Shown in pieces: positions 56,119 through 64,000 of a stretch of DNA of 64,000 nucleotides. Below the pieces are notes generated by a model, which was given only the letters and a program-made list of their open reading frames with translations, had not been told where the DNA came from and made no database searches. A program made the translations under genes and the position numbers. Origin of the DNA: Crossiella sp. S99.2 (lineage in GTDB: Bacteria; Actinomycetota; Actinomycetes; Mycobacteriales; Pseudonocardiaceae); assembly GCF_023094165.1 (NCBI RefSeq), contig NZ_JALMDK010000001.1, forward strand, positions 558,001 through 622,000. Reading direction: 5' to 3'. How positions within the stretch are numbered: the stretch's first letter is position 1; each line of letters starts with the position of its first letter.

Positions 56119-57140
56119 GGGGACTCACCGCGCCGCTGATCAAGTTCAGCGCGTTCGTGCTGGTGACCGTGCTGGCCACCACCCTGCTGGCGATCACCAT
56201 CGCCAACTCCGACCTGCGCGAGTCCGACGGCTACCTGGCCCGGTTCACCGACGTCACCTCGCTCAACCCCGGTGACGACGTGCGCATCGCCGGGGTCAAG
56301 GTGGGCCAGGTCGAGGAGGTCAAGGTCGCCGACCGGCGGCTGGCCGAGGTCCGGTTCTCCGTTGAGCAGCAACGGAAACTCCCCGCCGCGGTGACCGCGA
56401 CGGTCAAGTACCGCAACCTGGTCGGCCAGCGCTACATCGCGCTGGAGCAGGGTTCCGGCGGTGCGGGCACGCTGCCGCCCGGCGGGGTCATCCCGCTGGA
56501 GCGCACCCGGCCCGCGCTGGACCTGACCGCGTTGTTCAACGGGTTCAAGCCGCTGTTCCAGGCGCTCAACCCGGAGGATGTGAACAAGCTGTCCTACGAG
56601 ATCGTCCAGGTGCTGCAGGGCGAGGGCGGCACCATCACCAGCCTGCTCGCGCACACCGCCTCGCTGACCACCACCATCGCCGGCAAGGACAAGGTGATCG
56701 GCGAGGTGGTGGACAACCTCAACCAGGTGCTGGGCACGGTCAACGACCGCGACCAGCAGCTCACCGGGCTGATCACGCAGCTCCAGCAGCTGGTCTCCGG
56801 GCTGGCCAAGGACCGCCAGCCCATCGGCGAGGCGATCACCGCGCTGGGCTCGCTGACCAACGCCACCGCCGGACTGCTCAACGGGGCGCGCGAACCACTG
56901 CGCAAGGACATCGGCGAACTCGGCAAGCTGGCCAAGAACCTGGGCGACGGCAACGAGATCGTGGAGGGCATCCTGCAGCGGATGCCGAAGAAGCTGGAGA
57001 CGATCACCCGCACCGCGACCTACGGCTCCTGGTTCAACTTCTTCCTGTGCGAGGCCAGCGGCCAGGTCACCGTGCCGATCATCAACAAGCCGGTGGAGAT
57101 CCCGGTCATGCCCAACACCCAGCCGAGGTGCAAGGCATGA
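56115..57140 (+). CDS. mceB: Mce family protein B
   Basis: A 341-residue protein with an N-terminal helix, an Mce domain (SLNPGDDVRIAGVKVGQVEEV; NLVGQRYIALEQG) and a long amphipathic helical region. Two cysteines near the C-terminus (FFLCEASG and QPRCKA) may form a disulfide. It overlaps both neighbours by 4 bp. Confidence 0.9.
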   Translation: MRGLTAPLIKFSAFVLVTVLATTLLAITIANSDLRESDGYLARFTDVTSLNPGDDVRIAGVKVGQVEEVKVADRRLAEVRFSVEQQRKLPAAVTATVKYRNLVGQRYIALEQGSGGAGTLPPGGVIPLERTRPALDLTALFNGFKPLFQALNPEDVNKLSYEIVQVLQGEGGTITSLLAHTASLTTTIAGKDKVIGEVVDNLNQVLGTVNDRDQQLTGLITQLQQLVSGLAKDRQPIGEAITALGSLTNATAGLLNGAREPLRKDIGELGKLAKNLGDGNEIVEGILQRMPKKLETITRTATYGSWFNFFLCEASGQVTVPIINKPVEIPVMPNTQPRCKA

Positions 57141-58120
57141 AACCCTTCCGCGCGCGCAATCCGATCACCATCGGCCTGGTCGGCCTCACCGTGCTGACCC
57201 TGGGCCTGCTCAGCGCGTTCTTCTTCGAGGACCTGCCGATCGTCGGCGGCGGCACCAGCTACCGGGCCCAGTTCACCGAGGCCGCCGGGCTCAAACCGGA
57301 CGACGAGGTGCGGGTGGCCGGGGTCAAGGTCGGCAAGGTGGCCGACGTGGAGCTGGAGCAGGACCACGTGCTGGTCACCTTCCGGGTGGACGACGCCTGG
57401 GTCGGCGACCGCAGCACAGCGGCCATCAAGATCAAGACGTTGCTGGGGCAGAAGTTCCTCGCCCTGGACCCGCAGGGCGGCGCCCCGCTCAAGCCGAGCC
57501 AGGCCATCCCGCGCGAGCGCACCATGTCGCCCTACGACGTGACCGAGGCGTTCACCGGCCTGGCCAGCACGGTCGGGCAGATCAACACCGAACAGCTGGC
57601 CAAGAGCTTCCAGACCATCGCCACCACCTTCCGGGACACTCCGGATGAGGTGCGCGGCGCGCTGGACGGACTCAACGCGCTGTCCAAGACGATCTACAGC
57701 CGGGACGACCAGCTGGCCAAACTGCTCGCCAACACCAACTCGATCAGCAAGACCCTGGCCGATCGCAACGCCGAGTTCGAGAAGCTGCTCGGCGACGGCA
57801 ACCGGCTGCTGGGCGAGATCCGCAAGCGCAAGGACGCGATCAGCTCGCTGCTGACCGGCACCCAGAAGCTGTCCAGGGAGTTGCAGGGACTGGTGGCCGA
57901 CAACAAGAACCAGCTGCGTCCCGCGCTGGAACAGCTGGAGCGGGTGACCACCATGTTGCAGCGCAACCAGGACAGCCTCGGCCGCAGCATCAACCTGCTG
58001 GCCCCGTTCGTGCGGGTCTTCGCCAACACCCTGGGCAACGGGCGCTGGTTCGACACCTACATCTGCGGGCTGCTGCCGCCCTCGCTCGGCCCGATCAACC
58101 CCGAGGGGTGCCGCCCATGA
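57137..58120 (+). CDS. mceC: Mce family protein C
   Basis: A 327-residue protein with an N-terminal helix, an Mce domain (GLKPDDEVRVAGVKVGKV; LGQKFLALDPQG), a helical region and a C-terminal pair of cysteines (TYICGLLP; EGCRP). ATG at 57137 overlaps mceB by 4 bp. Confidence 0.9.
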   Translation: MKPFRARNPITIGLVGLTVLTLGLLSAFFFEDLPIVGGGTSYRAQFTEAAGLKPDDEVRVAGVKVGKVADVELEQDHVLVTFRVDDAWVGDRSTAAIKIKTLLGQKFLALDPQGGAPLKPSQAIPRERTMSPYDVTEAFTGLASTVGQINTEQLAKSFQTIATTFRDTPDEVRGALDGLNALSKTIYSRDDQLAKLLANTNSISKTLADRNAEFEKLLGDGNRLLGEIRKRKDAISSLLTGTQKLSRELQGLVADNKNQLRPALEQLERVTTMLQRNQDSLGRSINLLAPFVRVFANTLGNGRWFDTYICGLLPPSLGPINPEGCRP

Positions 58121-59304
58121 GCACCCCACTCAAGGCCCGTCCGGACCTGGCCCGGCTGATCGCCTTCGGCGCGGTCGTGGTGCTGCTGCTCACCGCCACC
58201 CTGTGGTGGGTCTTCGCCCGGCCGGCCGGGCGGCTGGTCACCGCGTACTTCTCCGCCGGGATCGGCGTGTACGAGGGCGGCGACGTCCGGGTGCTCGGCG
58301 TGCGGGTCGGCACCATCGACAAGGTCGAGGCACAGGGCACCCAGGTCAAGGTCGAGATGCGGGTGGACCGGGACGTGGAGCTGCCGGAGCGGCCGAACGC
58401 GGCCGTGGTCAACCCGAGCGTGGTCAGCGACCGGTACGTGCAGCTCGCCCCGGTCTACACCGGTGGGCCGAAACTCGGTGAGAACACGGTGATCCCGCGC
58501 GAGCGCACGGTCACCCCGATGGAGCTGGACGAGGTCTACGGCAGCCTGGACAAGCTGACCACCGCGCTGGGACCCAAGGGCGCCAACAAGAACGGCGCGC
58601 TGTCCCAGCTGCTCGACGTCAGCGCGGACAACCTGGCAGGCAACGGCAAGAAGCTGCAGGACACCATCCGCGGCCTCGGCGACGCCGCCGGCACCCTCAA
58701 CGGCGCGCGGGATGACCTGTTCGGCACCATCGACAACCTGCGCAAGTTCACCTCGATGCTGGCCGCCAACGACTCGCAGGTGCGCACCTTCAACACCCAG
58801 CTCGCCGACGTGAACCGGTTCCTGGCCGCCGAACGCGAGGACCTGGGCGCCGCGGTGCGCGAACTGGCCGGCGCGCTGATGAGCGTGGAGGGCTTCATCC
58901 GGGACAACCGGGAGCAGCTCAAGTCCAATGTGGACAAGCTGGCGAGCATCACCAAGGTGCTGGTGGACCAGCGGGCCGCACTGGCCGAGGTGCTCGACGT
59001 GGCCCCGCTGGCCCTGGGCAACCTGCAGAACACCTATAACGCCTCCAGTGGCACCCTGGATACCCGGACGAATATCAACGAGTTGACCAGGCCGCCGATC
59101 GTGATGGTCTGCGAGCTGCTCCGCCAGACCACGCCCAAGCAGCTCCCGCAGGTGCTCGCCGACATCTGCGGCAAGCTCGCCGGGGTGGTCGACGGGGTGG
59201 TGAAGCTGCCCAGCGTGGCCGAGGTGATCACCTCGCTGCAGCAGGGGAAACTGCCGCAGTTGCCGCCGTTGCTGGGTGTCCCGGGCGGGAAGGGGTCACG
59301 ATGA
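58117..59304 (+). CDS. mceD: Mce family protein D
   Basis: A 395-residue protein with an N-terminal helix (about 12-30), an Mce domain (GVYEGGDVRVLGVRVGTIDKV; SDRYVQLAPV), a helical region and a Leu/Pro-rich C-terminus. I chose ATG 58117, which overlaps mceC as ATGA, over the in-frame GTG at 58108. Confidence 0.9.
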   Translation: MSTPLKARPDLARLIAFGAVVVLLLTATLWWVFARPAGRLVTAYFSAGIGVYEGGDVRVLGVRVGTIDKVEAQGTQVKVEMRVDRDVELPERPNAAVVNPSVVSDRYVQLAPVYTGGPKLGENTVIPRERTVTPMELDEVYGSLDKLTTALGPKGANKNGALSQLLDVSADNLAGNGKKLQDTIRGLGDAAGTLNGARDDLFGTIDNLRKFTSMLAANDSQVRTFNTQLADVNRFLAAEREDLGAAVRELAGALMSVEGFIRDNREQLKSNVDKLASITKVLVDQRAALAEVLDVAPLALGNLQNTYNASSGTLDTRTNINELTRPPIVMVCELLRQTTPKQLPQVLADICGKLAGVVDGVVKLPSVAEVITSLQQGKLPQLPPLLGVPGGKGSR

Positions 59305-60482
59305 GGCCGACCGCACTGCGCCTGGCCGGACTCGCGCTGACCGGCTGCCTGCTCGCCGGCTGTGGCCTCGGCGAGTTCACCGGGCTGTACAACGTGCCGC
59401 TGCCCGGCGGGGCCGACTTGGGCGATCACCCGTACCGGGTCAAGGTGCGGTTCAAGGACGTGCTCGACCTGGTGCCGCAGGCCGGCGTGAAGGTCAACGA
59501 CGTGGCGGTCGGCCGGGTGGAGAACGTGGCGCTGGCCCAGGACGGCTGGACCGCCGAGGTCACCGTGCTGGTCAACGGCGGGGTCAAGCTGCCTGCCAAC
59601 GCCGACGCCAAACTCCGCCAGTCCAGCCTGCTGGGGGAGAAGTTCGTCGAGCTGGCCGCGCCCAAGTCGCCGCAGGGCAGTCTGGCCGACGGGGCGCTGA
59701 TCCCGCTGGAGCGGACCAACCGCAACCCGGAGGTCGAAGAGGTCTTCGGCGCGTTGTCGCTGCTGCTCAACGGCGGTGGTGTCGCCCAGCTGCAGACCAT
59801 CACCAAGGAGCTGAACAAGGCGCTGTCCGGGCGTGAGCCGGAGCTGCGCGAGCTGCTGTCCAATGTGGACAAACTGGTCACCACCCTGGACGGGCACAAG
59901 GGCGAGATCGCCCGCGCGCTGGACGGGCTCAACCGGCTCTCCGCCACCCTGGTCGGCCAGATCGGCAACATCAAGACCGCGCTGGACGGGCTGGAGCCGG
60001 GGCTGAAGGTGCTCGCCGAGCAGCGGCAACAGCTGGTCGGCATGCTGCAGGCGCTGGACCGGCTCTCCGGGGTGGCCACTGATGTGGTCAACCGCGGCAA
60101 GGACGACATCATCCACGACCTCAAGGCGCTCACGCCCACCCTGCAGAAGCTCGCCGAGGCCGGGCAGAACCTGCCCAAGGGCCTGGAGATGCTGTTCACC
60201 TTCCCGTTCCCGGACTCCGCGACCGAGGCGGTCAAGGGTGACTACACCAACCTGCACGCCAAGATCGACCTGGACCTGAGCCGCATCCTGGACAACCTGG
60301 GCAGCTCCCGGCAGGGCCTGCTCGGCCCGCCGCCGGGTAACCCGCAGCCCGGCGCCACGCCACCGCTGCTGCCAGGTCTGCCCGGCCTGCCCTCGCCGCC
60401 GACGCCGAACCGGCCGGGCGGTGGCGGGCAGCAGGGCGGACTCGGCGGCCTGATCGGCTCGCTGCTGGGCGGTGGTCGCTGA
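59301..60482 (+). CDS. mceE: Mce family lipoprotein E
   Basis: A 393-residue protein with a lipoprotein signal peptide ending in lipobox LLAGC (Cys at about 24), as MceE/LprK proteins have, then an Mce domain (DLVPQAGVKVNDVAVGRVENV; LGEKFVELAAP), a helical region and a Gly/Pro-rich tail. It overlaps mceD by 4 bp and shares a base with mceF. Confidence 0.92.
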   Translation: MRPTALRLAGLALTGCLLAGCGLGEFTGLYNVPLPGGADLGDHPYRVKVRFKDVLDLVPQAGVKVNDVAVGRVENVALAQDGWTAEVTVLVNGGVKLPANADAKLRQSSLLGEKFVELAAPKSPQGSLADGALIPLERTNRNPEVEEVFGALSLLLNGGGVAQLQTITKELNKALSGREPELRELLSNVDKLVTTLDGHKGEIARALDGLNRLSATLVGQIGNIKTALDGLEPGLKVLAEQRQQLVGMLQALDRLSGVATDVVNRGKDDIIHDLKALTPTLQKLAEAGQNLPKGLEMLFTFPFPDSATEAVKGDYTNLHAKIDLDLSRILDNLGSSRQGLLGPPPGNPQPGATPPLLPGLPGLPSPPTPNRPGGGGQQGGLGGLIGSLLGGGR

Positions 60483-61738
60483 TGATGACCCGAAGGATCC
60501 GTCTCCAGATCATCGCCTTCGTGGTGATCGCGCTGGTCGGGGTGAGCTACGCCGGGGCCCGCTACGCCGGGCTGGACCGGCTCTTCGGCCCGCGCGGCTA
60601 CCTGGTGACCATGAAGCTGGCCGACTCCGGCGGCATCTTCACCAACGCCGAGGTCACCTACCGTGGGGTCACCGTGGGCCGGGTCGGGCAGTTGCGGCTG
60701 ACCGAGACCGGGCTCGAGGTCGAACTGGACATCGAGCAGGGCCACGACCGGATCCCGGCGGACACCAAGGCCGTGGTGACCAACCGGTCCGCGGTCGGCG
60801 AGCAGTACGTGGACCTGCGGCCCAACATCGACACCGGGCCGTACCTGGCGGGTGGCTCGGTGATCAGCGTGGACCGCACCGCGACCCCGCCGCCGGTGGA
60901 GACGCTGCTGGCCAACCTGGACGGGCTGGCCACCTCGGTGCCGCTCGACTCGCTGCGCACCGTGGTGGACGAGCTGGGCACCGCCTTCGACGGCACCGGC
61001 CCGCAGTTGCAGCGGTTGCTGGACACCACCTCGGTGTTCACCAAGGACGCGGTGAAGAACCTGCCGCAGACCCTGGAGCTGCTGCGTAAGGCGCGCACCG
61101 TGCTGGGCACGCAGAACCAGCAGGCATCCTCGATCACCTCGTTCAGCCGGGACCTGAAGCTGATCGCCGAACAGCTCGGCAAGTCCGATCCGGACCTGCG
61201 CAAGCTGATCGAGCAAGCGCCGAAGGCCGCCGGGCAGGTCAGTGGGCTGCTGCGGGAGTCCGGCCAGGGCATCTCCGAGCTGACCGCGAACCTGCTCACC
61301 ACGGTGGATGTCGCGCTGCCGCGCAAGGACGGGCTGGAACAGGCCATGGTGACCTACCCGATGGTCGTCGGCGGCGCGTTCACCGTGGCCCCCGGCGACG
61401 GCACCGCGCACTTCGGGCTGGCGATCAACCTGTTCGACCCGCCGCCGTGCACCAAGGGCTATGAGAAGACCAAGCGCAGGCCGGGCGATGTCACCGGGCC
61501 GATCGCGCTGAACAGCCAGGCGTACTGCGCCGAGGGGCCGGGTAGCCCGATCGAGGTGCGCGGCGCGCAGAACGCGCCCTACGGCGGCAAGCCGATGACC
61601 CCGCCGCCATCGACCAGGCTGGTCGGCCCGGCCCGGCAGCCCCAGGCCGGCGCCGCCTCCGGCCTGCTCGCGCTGTTGCAGTTGCCAGGAGGCCAGGCGC
61701 CGCGCAGTCTGGCCCAGATGCTCGGCCTGCCCGGCTGA
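60482..61738 (+). CDS. mceF: Mce family protein F
   Basis: A 418-residue protein and the last Mce subunit. It has an N-terminal helix, an Mce domain (FTNAEVTYRGVTVGRVGQL; VGEQYVDLRP), a long helical region and a Pro-rich C-terminal part with two cysteines (PPPCTKGY, QAYCAEG). ATG shares a base with the mceE stop (TGATG). Confidence 0.9.
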   Translation: MMTRRIRLQIIAFVVIALVGVSYAGARYAGLDRLFGPRGYLVTMKLADSGGIFTNAEVTYRGVTVGRVGQLRLTETGLEVELDIEQGHDRIPADTKAVVTNRSAVGEQYVDLRPNIDTGPYLAGGSVISVDRTATPPPVETLLANLDGLATSVPLDSLRTVVDELGTAFDGTGPQLQRLLDTTSVFTKDAVKNLPQTLELLRKARTVLGTQNQQASSITSFSRDLKLIAEQLGKSDPDLRKLIEQAPKAAGQVSGLLRESGQGISELTANLLTTVDVALPRKDGLEQAMVTYPMVVGGAFTVAPGDGTAHFGLAINLFDPPPCTKGYEKTKRRPGDVTGPIALNSQAYCAEGPGSPIEVRGAQNAPYGGKPMTPPPSTRLVGPARQPQAGAASGLLALLQLPGGQAPRSLAQMLGLPG

Positions 61739-61756
61739 GCGAGTTTTTGGAGCGTC

Positions 61757-62320
61757 ATGACCGATCGATCGACCACTGACTTCAGCACGGATCCACCGCA
61801 GGGCGCGGATCCGCGTCGCGTGCTCGTGCTGGGCGCCACGGTGCTCGTCGTGCTCGCGACCCTGTTCGCCGGCTGGTACGGGGTGTCGTGGGCGGTGGCC
61901 GGGTCGGATGACGGACTGGACTTCGCCAGGGAGCGGGACGAGGTGGTGCTGGTCGGTCAGCAGCACGTGGTCAACCTGCTGCACCAGGACTACCGCAAGT
62001 ACGACGAGATCTTCGAGCAGCTGAAGTCGGCCACCACGAGCCCGCTCAGCGAGGCGCTGGCCGCCGACAAGGAGGCCACCAAGAAGTACCTCAACGACCG
62101 CAAGCTGGTGACCACCGCCAAGGCCAGGGAGAGCGCGCTGACCGAGTTGGACCTGCGCGCGGGCAAGGCGAAGATGCTGGCCATCGTCGAGCTGACCGGC
62201 AAGTCCGGCGAGGAGCAGCCGCAGGTGTCCACCGGCCGGGTCGCCGTGGAACTGACCAGGACCCCCGACGGCTGGCGGCTGTCCGCGCTGGACGCCGTTC
62301 GCCCCGCCCCGGCCGTCTGA
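61757..62320 (+). CDS. Mce-associated membrane protein
   Basis: A 187-residue protein with one membrane helix (about 23-45) and an extracytoplasmic NTF2-like domain, the usual Mas architecture found after mceF. Such proteins stabilise Mce complexes in mycobacteria. TTTTTGGAGCG precedes the ATG. Confidence 0.82.
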   Translation: MTDRSTTDFSTDPPQGADPRRVLVLGATVLVVLATLFAGWYGVSWAVAGSDDGLDFARERDEVVLVGQQHVVNLLHQDYRKYDEIFEQLKSATTSPLSEALAADKEATKKYLNDRKLVTTAKARESALTELDLRAGKAKMLAIVELTGKSGEEQPQVSTGRVAVELTRTPDGWRLSALDAVRPAPAV

Positions 62321-62336
62321 GGAGGAGACACACCCC

Positions 62337-63233
62337 GTGCCCCCCATCCGTCGTCACCGCCCCGCGGGCGGCCCGGTCCGCCACCCGAAGGTCGCGGGCA
62401 CCCGGACCCGCCCGGCCACCGACCGGTTCGAGGACCCCACTGCCGCCCCCGCCGATTTCGCGGACGCCGCCCCCGCCGAGGACACCGGCGCTGCTGAGGA
62501 CACCGCTGCCGAGCTGTCCTCGCAGGGCGTCCTGGAACCCGAAGCCCCCGCCACCCCGGAACCGGCCCCGGCGAGGGCGGCAAAGCCCGCAGCCAAGCCA
62601 AAACCGGCCCCTGCGCCGGAATCGCCCGCGGACGAACCACGTCCCCGGGCCGCCGCCCGCGCGAAGTCCGCGGCCAAGCCCCAACCCGCCCCCGAGCCGG
62701 AGCCAGTCGCGGAAACCGTTGTCCCGCAACGGTCTGCCGGCTGGTTGCTGCCCGCGGCGCTGGTCCTGGTCGCCGCCGTGCTGACCGTGCTGGGCTTCTG
62801 GTTCCGCGGTGAGTCGCTCCAGGCCGAAAGCGGTGGCAGCAACCAGGCCCTGGTCGACAATGCCCGCACCAGTGAGGTGGTCGGCCAGGTGACCAGCGCG
62901 ATCCAGACCGTGCTGTCCTACAACTTCGCCGAGCCGCAGAAGAACGAGGACGCCGCCAAGGCCGTGCTGATGGGCAAGGCCACCCAGGACTACGACACCA
63001 TCCTGACCGGCCTGCGCAAGAGCGGCCCTGAGCAGAAACTGGTGTACAGCACCATTGTCCGCTCCGCCGCGGTGCGGGTGCTGGAGGGCGATCGCGCCAT
63101 GGTCCTGGTCTTCGCCGACCAGCACAGCGAACGCGCCAGCGACGGCTACCGCGGCGACACCGCGCTGCAGGTCGTGGTGAACCTCCAGCAGGTCGACGGC
63201 AAGTGGAAGATCACCGAGATCCAGCCCCGCTGA
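62337..63233 (+). CDS. Mce-associated membrane protein with Ala/Pro/Glu-rich N-terminus
   Basis: A 298-residue protein. A low-complexity cytoplasmic region (residues 1-130, rich in Ala, Pro, Glu and Lys) precedes a membrane helix at about 137-157 (GWLLPAALVLVAAVLTVLGF) and an NTF2-like extracytoplasmic domain with the Mas-type pattern (VTSAIQTVLSYNFAEPQKNEDAA, split; DRAMVLVFADQ). GTG start with GGAGGAG upstream. Last gene of the mce operon. Confidence 0.82.
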   Translation: MPPIRRHRPAGGPVRHPKVAGTRTRPATDRFEDPTAAPADFADAAPAEDTGAAEDTAAELSSQGVLEPEAPATPEPAPARAAKPAAKPKPAPAPESPADEPRPRAAARAKSAAKPQPAPEPEPVAETVVPQRSAGWLLPAALVLVAAVLTVLGFWFRGESLQAESGGSNQALVDNARTSEVVGQVTSAIQTVLSYNFAEPQKNEDAAKAVLMGKATQDYDTILTGLRKSGPEQKLVYSTIVRSAAVRVLEGDRAMVLVFADQHSERASDGYRGDTALQVVVNLQQVDGKWKITEIQPR

Positions 63234-63669
63234 CCCACCCCGCCCAATTGCCTCCCATCGTGTGAGCCGCCACCCCTGTTTGCCACCCGGTCACAGGGCA
63301 CAATCACGCGACCCCAAACCCCGCACCCACAGCACCGGTTTCCTCGCCACCACCCGCCAAACCCACCCCCGCCACCACATTCCCGCAGGTCACGGCTCTC
63401 CCCGCCGGTTCATTCGTTCGTGTCACCCGCTGCAGTGGCTGTGCCAACCCGGCACAGCGCACTCTCGTGATGTCGAACCACCACCCCAGGGAGACCCCGT
63501 GCAGCCACCCCGCACCACCACACCCCGCGCCACCACAACCGCCAGACCCCCGCCGCGCTACGACAACTGGGTGAGTTCCTCGCAGTCGTGCCTGGTAGTG
63601 CCAGCTCGGTTTTGTGAAGTCCCAATCGGTCACGAAACGCTAACGGTGGCTGTGGCATAGTCGTCGCCC
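63234..63669. other. Gene-free region with C/A-rich strand bias
   Basis: The 436-bp gap after the mce operon has a plus strand rich in CCACC, CACCC and ACCAC runs (about 63340-63570). Open frames cross it on both strands, but their translations are low-complexity and show no family. The last 60 bp hold an inverted repeat and promoter-like boxes for the next gene. Confidence 0.55.
63609..63661 (+). promoter_or_regulatory. Inverted repeat and promoter before the last gene
   Basis: GTTTTGTGA (63609-63617) and TCACGAAAC (63630-63638) are inverted with one mismatch and 12 nt between. CGAAAC (63633-63638), a 17-nt spacer and CATAGT (63656-63661) fit a -35/-10 pair. The ATG begins 9 nt after the -10, so the transcript may be leaderless. 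The operator would overlap the -35. Confidence 0.4.
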
Positions 63670-64000
63670 ATGCGTGACTCCGAGCCCGACGGGATCACCG
63701 AGCTGACCGAGGAGCAGGTGGCGTTCCTCGCCGACCTGCCCTCGGAGCGCAGGCACGAGTTGCTCGACTGGTGGCATGCCCGGCGAGCCGCGCTGGTGGC
63801 GCTTCGCGAGGACGGCAAACGCTTCGCCGATCGGCTGGACGAGCTGGTCGGCGACATGCAGGCGGAGCTTGGCGATCAGCCGAGCGAGGAGGCCAAGGAG
63901 TCCTTCACCGACCTGCTCACCGGACTGGCGTTGATCGCCGAGTCGGGCCGGGCCTTCGCCAGGGACGACGTCGACAGCGCCGTGGAACTCAGCTCGGTTG
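63670..64000 (+). CDS. Unknown protein (3' end outside window)
   Basis: The first 110 residues of a gene that runs off the window. It starts MRDSEPDGITELTEEQ and is rich in Glu, Asp, Leu and Ala, with a predicted mostly helical structure and no recognised domain. Codon use is strongly GC at third positions, like its neighbours, which supports a real gene. Confidence 0.6.
   Translation, partial: MRDSEPDGITELTEEQVAFLADLPSERRHELLDWWHARRAALVALREDGKRFADRLDELVGDMQAELGDQPSEEAKESFTDLLTGLALIAESGRAFARDDVDSAVELSSV

Noticed and set aside
63262-63660. Possible small genes on both strands in the gap after the mce operon
   Set aside because: Low-complexity translations, no ribosome binding site that convinces, and no family resemblance.

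Overview
The window is about 64 kb of very GC-rich, gene-dense actinobacterial chromosome. Gene content and order suggest a Pseudonocardiales-like organism; this is inferred from family resemblance and remembered synteny with Mycobacterium and Streptomyces, not from a search. There are four tRNA genes, no rRNA, and I see no insertion sequence, prophage or CRISPR array. Start codons are ATG and GTG, with one TTG, and many operon genes overlap by 4 bp.

Layout. (1) 1-2431: the end of an unknown membrane protein and a convergent inositol-monophosphatase-family gene. (2) 2570-25040: an envelope and respiration block with two GT4 mannosyltransferases (MgtA- and PimC-like), menG, menJ, the complete 14-gene complex I operon nuoA-N, a long-chain polyprenyl diphosphate synthase and a RarD-type transporter. 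It reads like the mycobacterial Rv0557-Rv0562 region with the nuo operon inserted. Two near-consensus Rex (NADH/NAD+ sensor) operators lie just upstream of menJ and nuoA. (3) 25213-34203: a Pro/Glu/Trp repeat membrane protein, the ferredoxin oxidoreductase korAB, a crotonase-fold protein lacking the usual catalytic glutamates, an Lrp-type regulator divergent from a dimethylarginine/arginine hydrolase, an unknown membrane protein and a GntR/HutC regulator. (4) 34337-38360: a second, minimal complex I set (nuoB2-nuoC2-nuoI2), htpX, rmlA, yajQ and tRNA-Tyr. (5) 38544-43854: a protein made of six DivIVA modules, a DUF3892-like protein, a frameshifted aldo/keto reductase and a membrane GGDEF-EAL protein. 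(6) 43949-51765: tRNA-Thr, tRNA-Met, rpmG, a hadA/hadB dehydratase pair, an aminotransferase, tRNA-Trp, secE-nusG-rplK-rplA and rplJ-rplL. (7) 52012-63233: a complete mce lipid-import operon with its own ATPase (mkl, yrbEA, yrbEB, mceA-F, two Mce-associated proteins), then the 5' part of an unknown gene.

How the genes work together. MenG, MenJ and the polyprenyl synthase make and tailor menaquinone, which NuoA-N reduces. The paired Rex sites suggest that quinone tailoring and NADH oxidation respond together to NADH. KorAB supplies reduced ferredoxin. The orphan NuoB2/C2/I2 trio keeps every Fe-S ligand but has no NuoD or membrane arm next to it, and is the least explained electron-transfer unit here.
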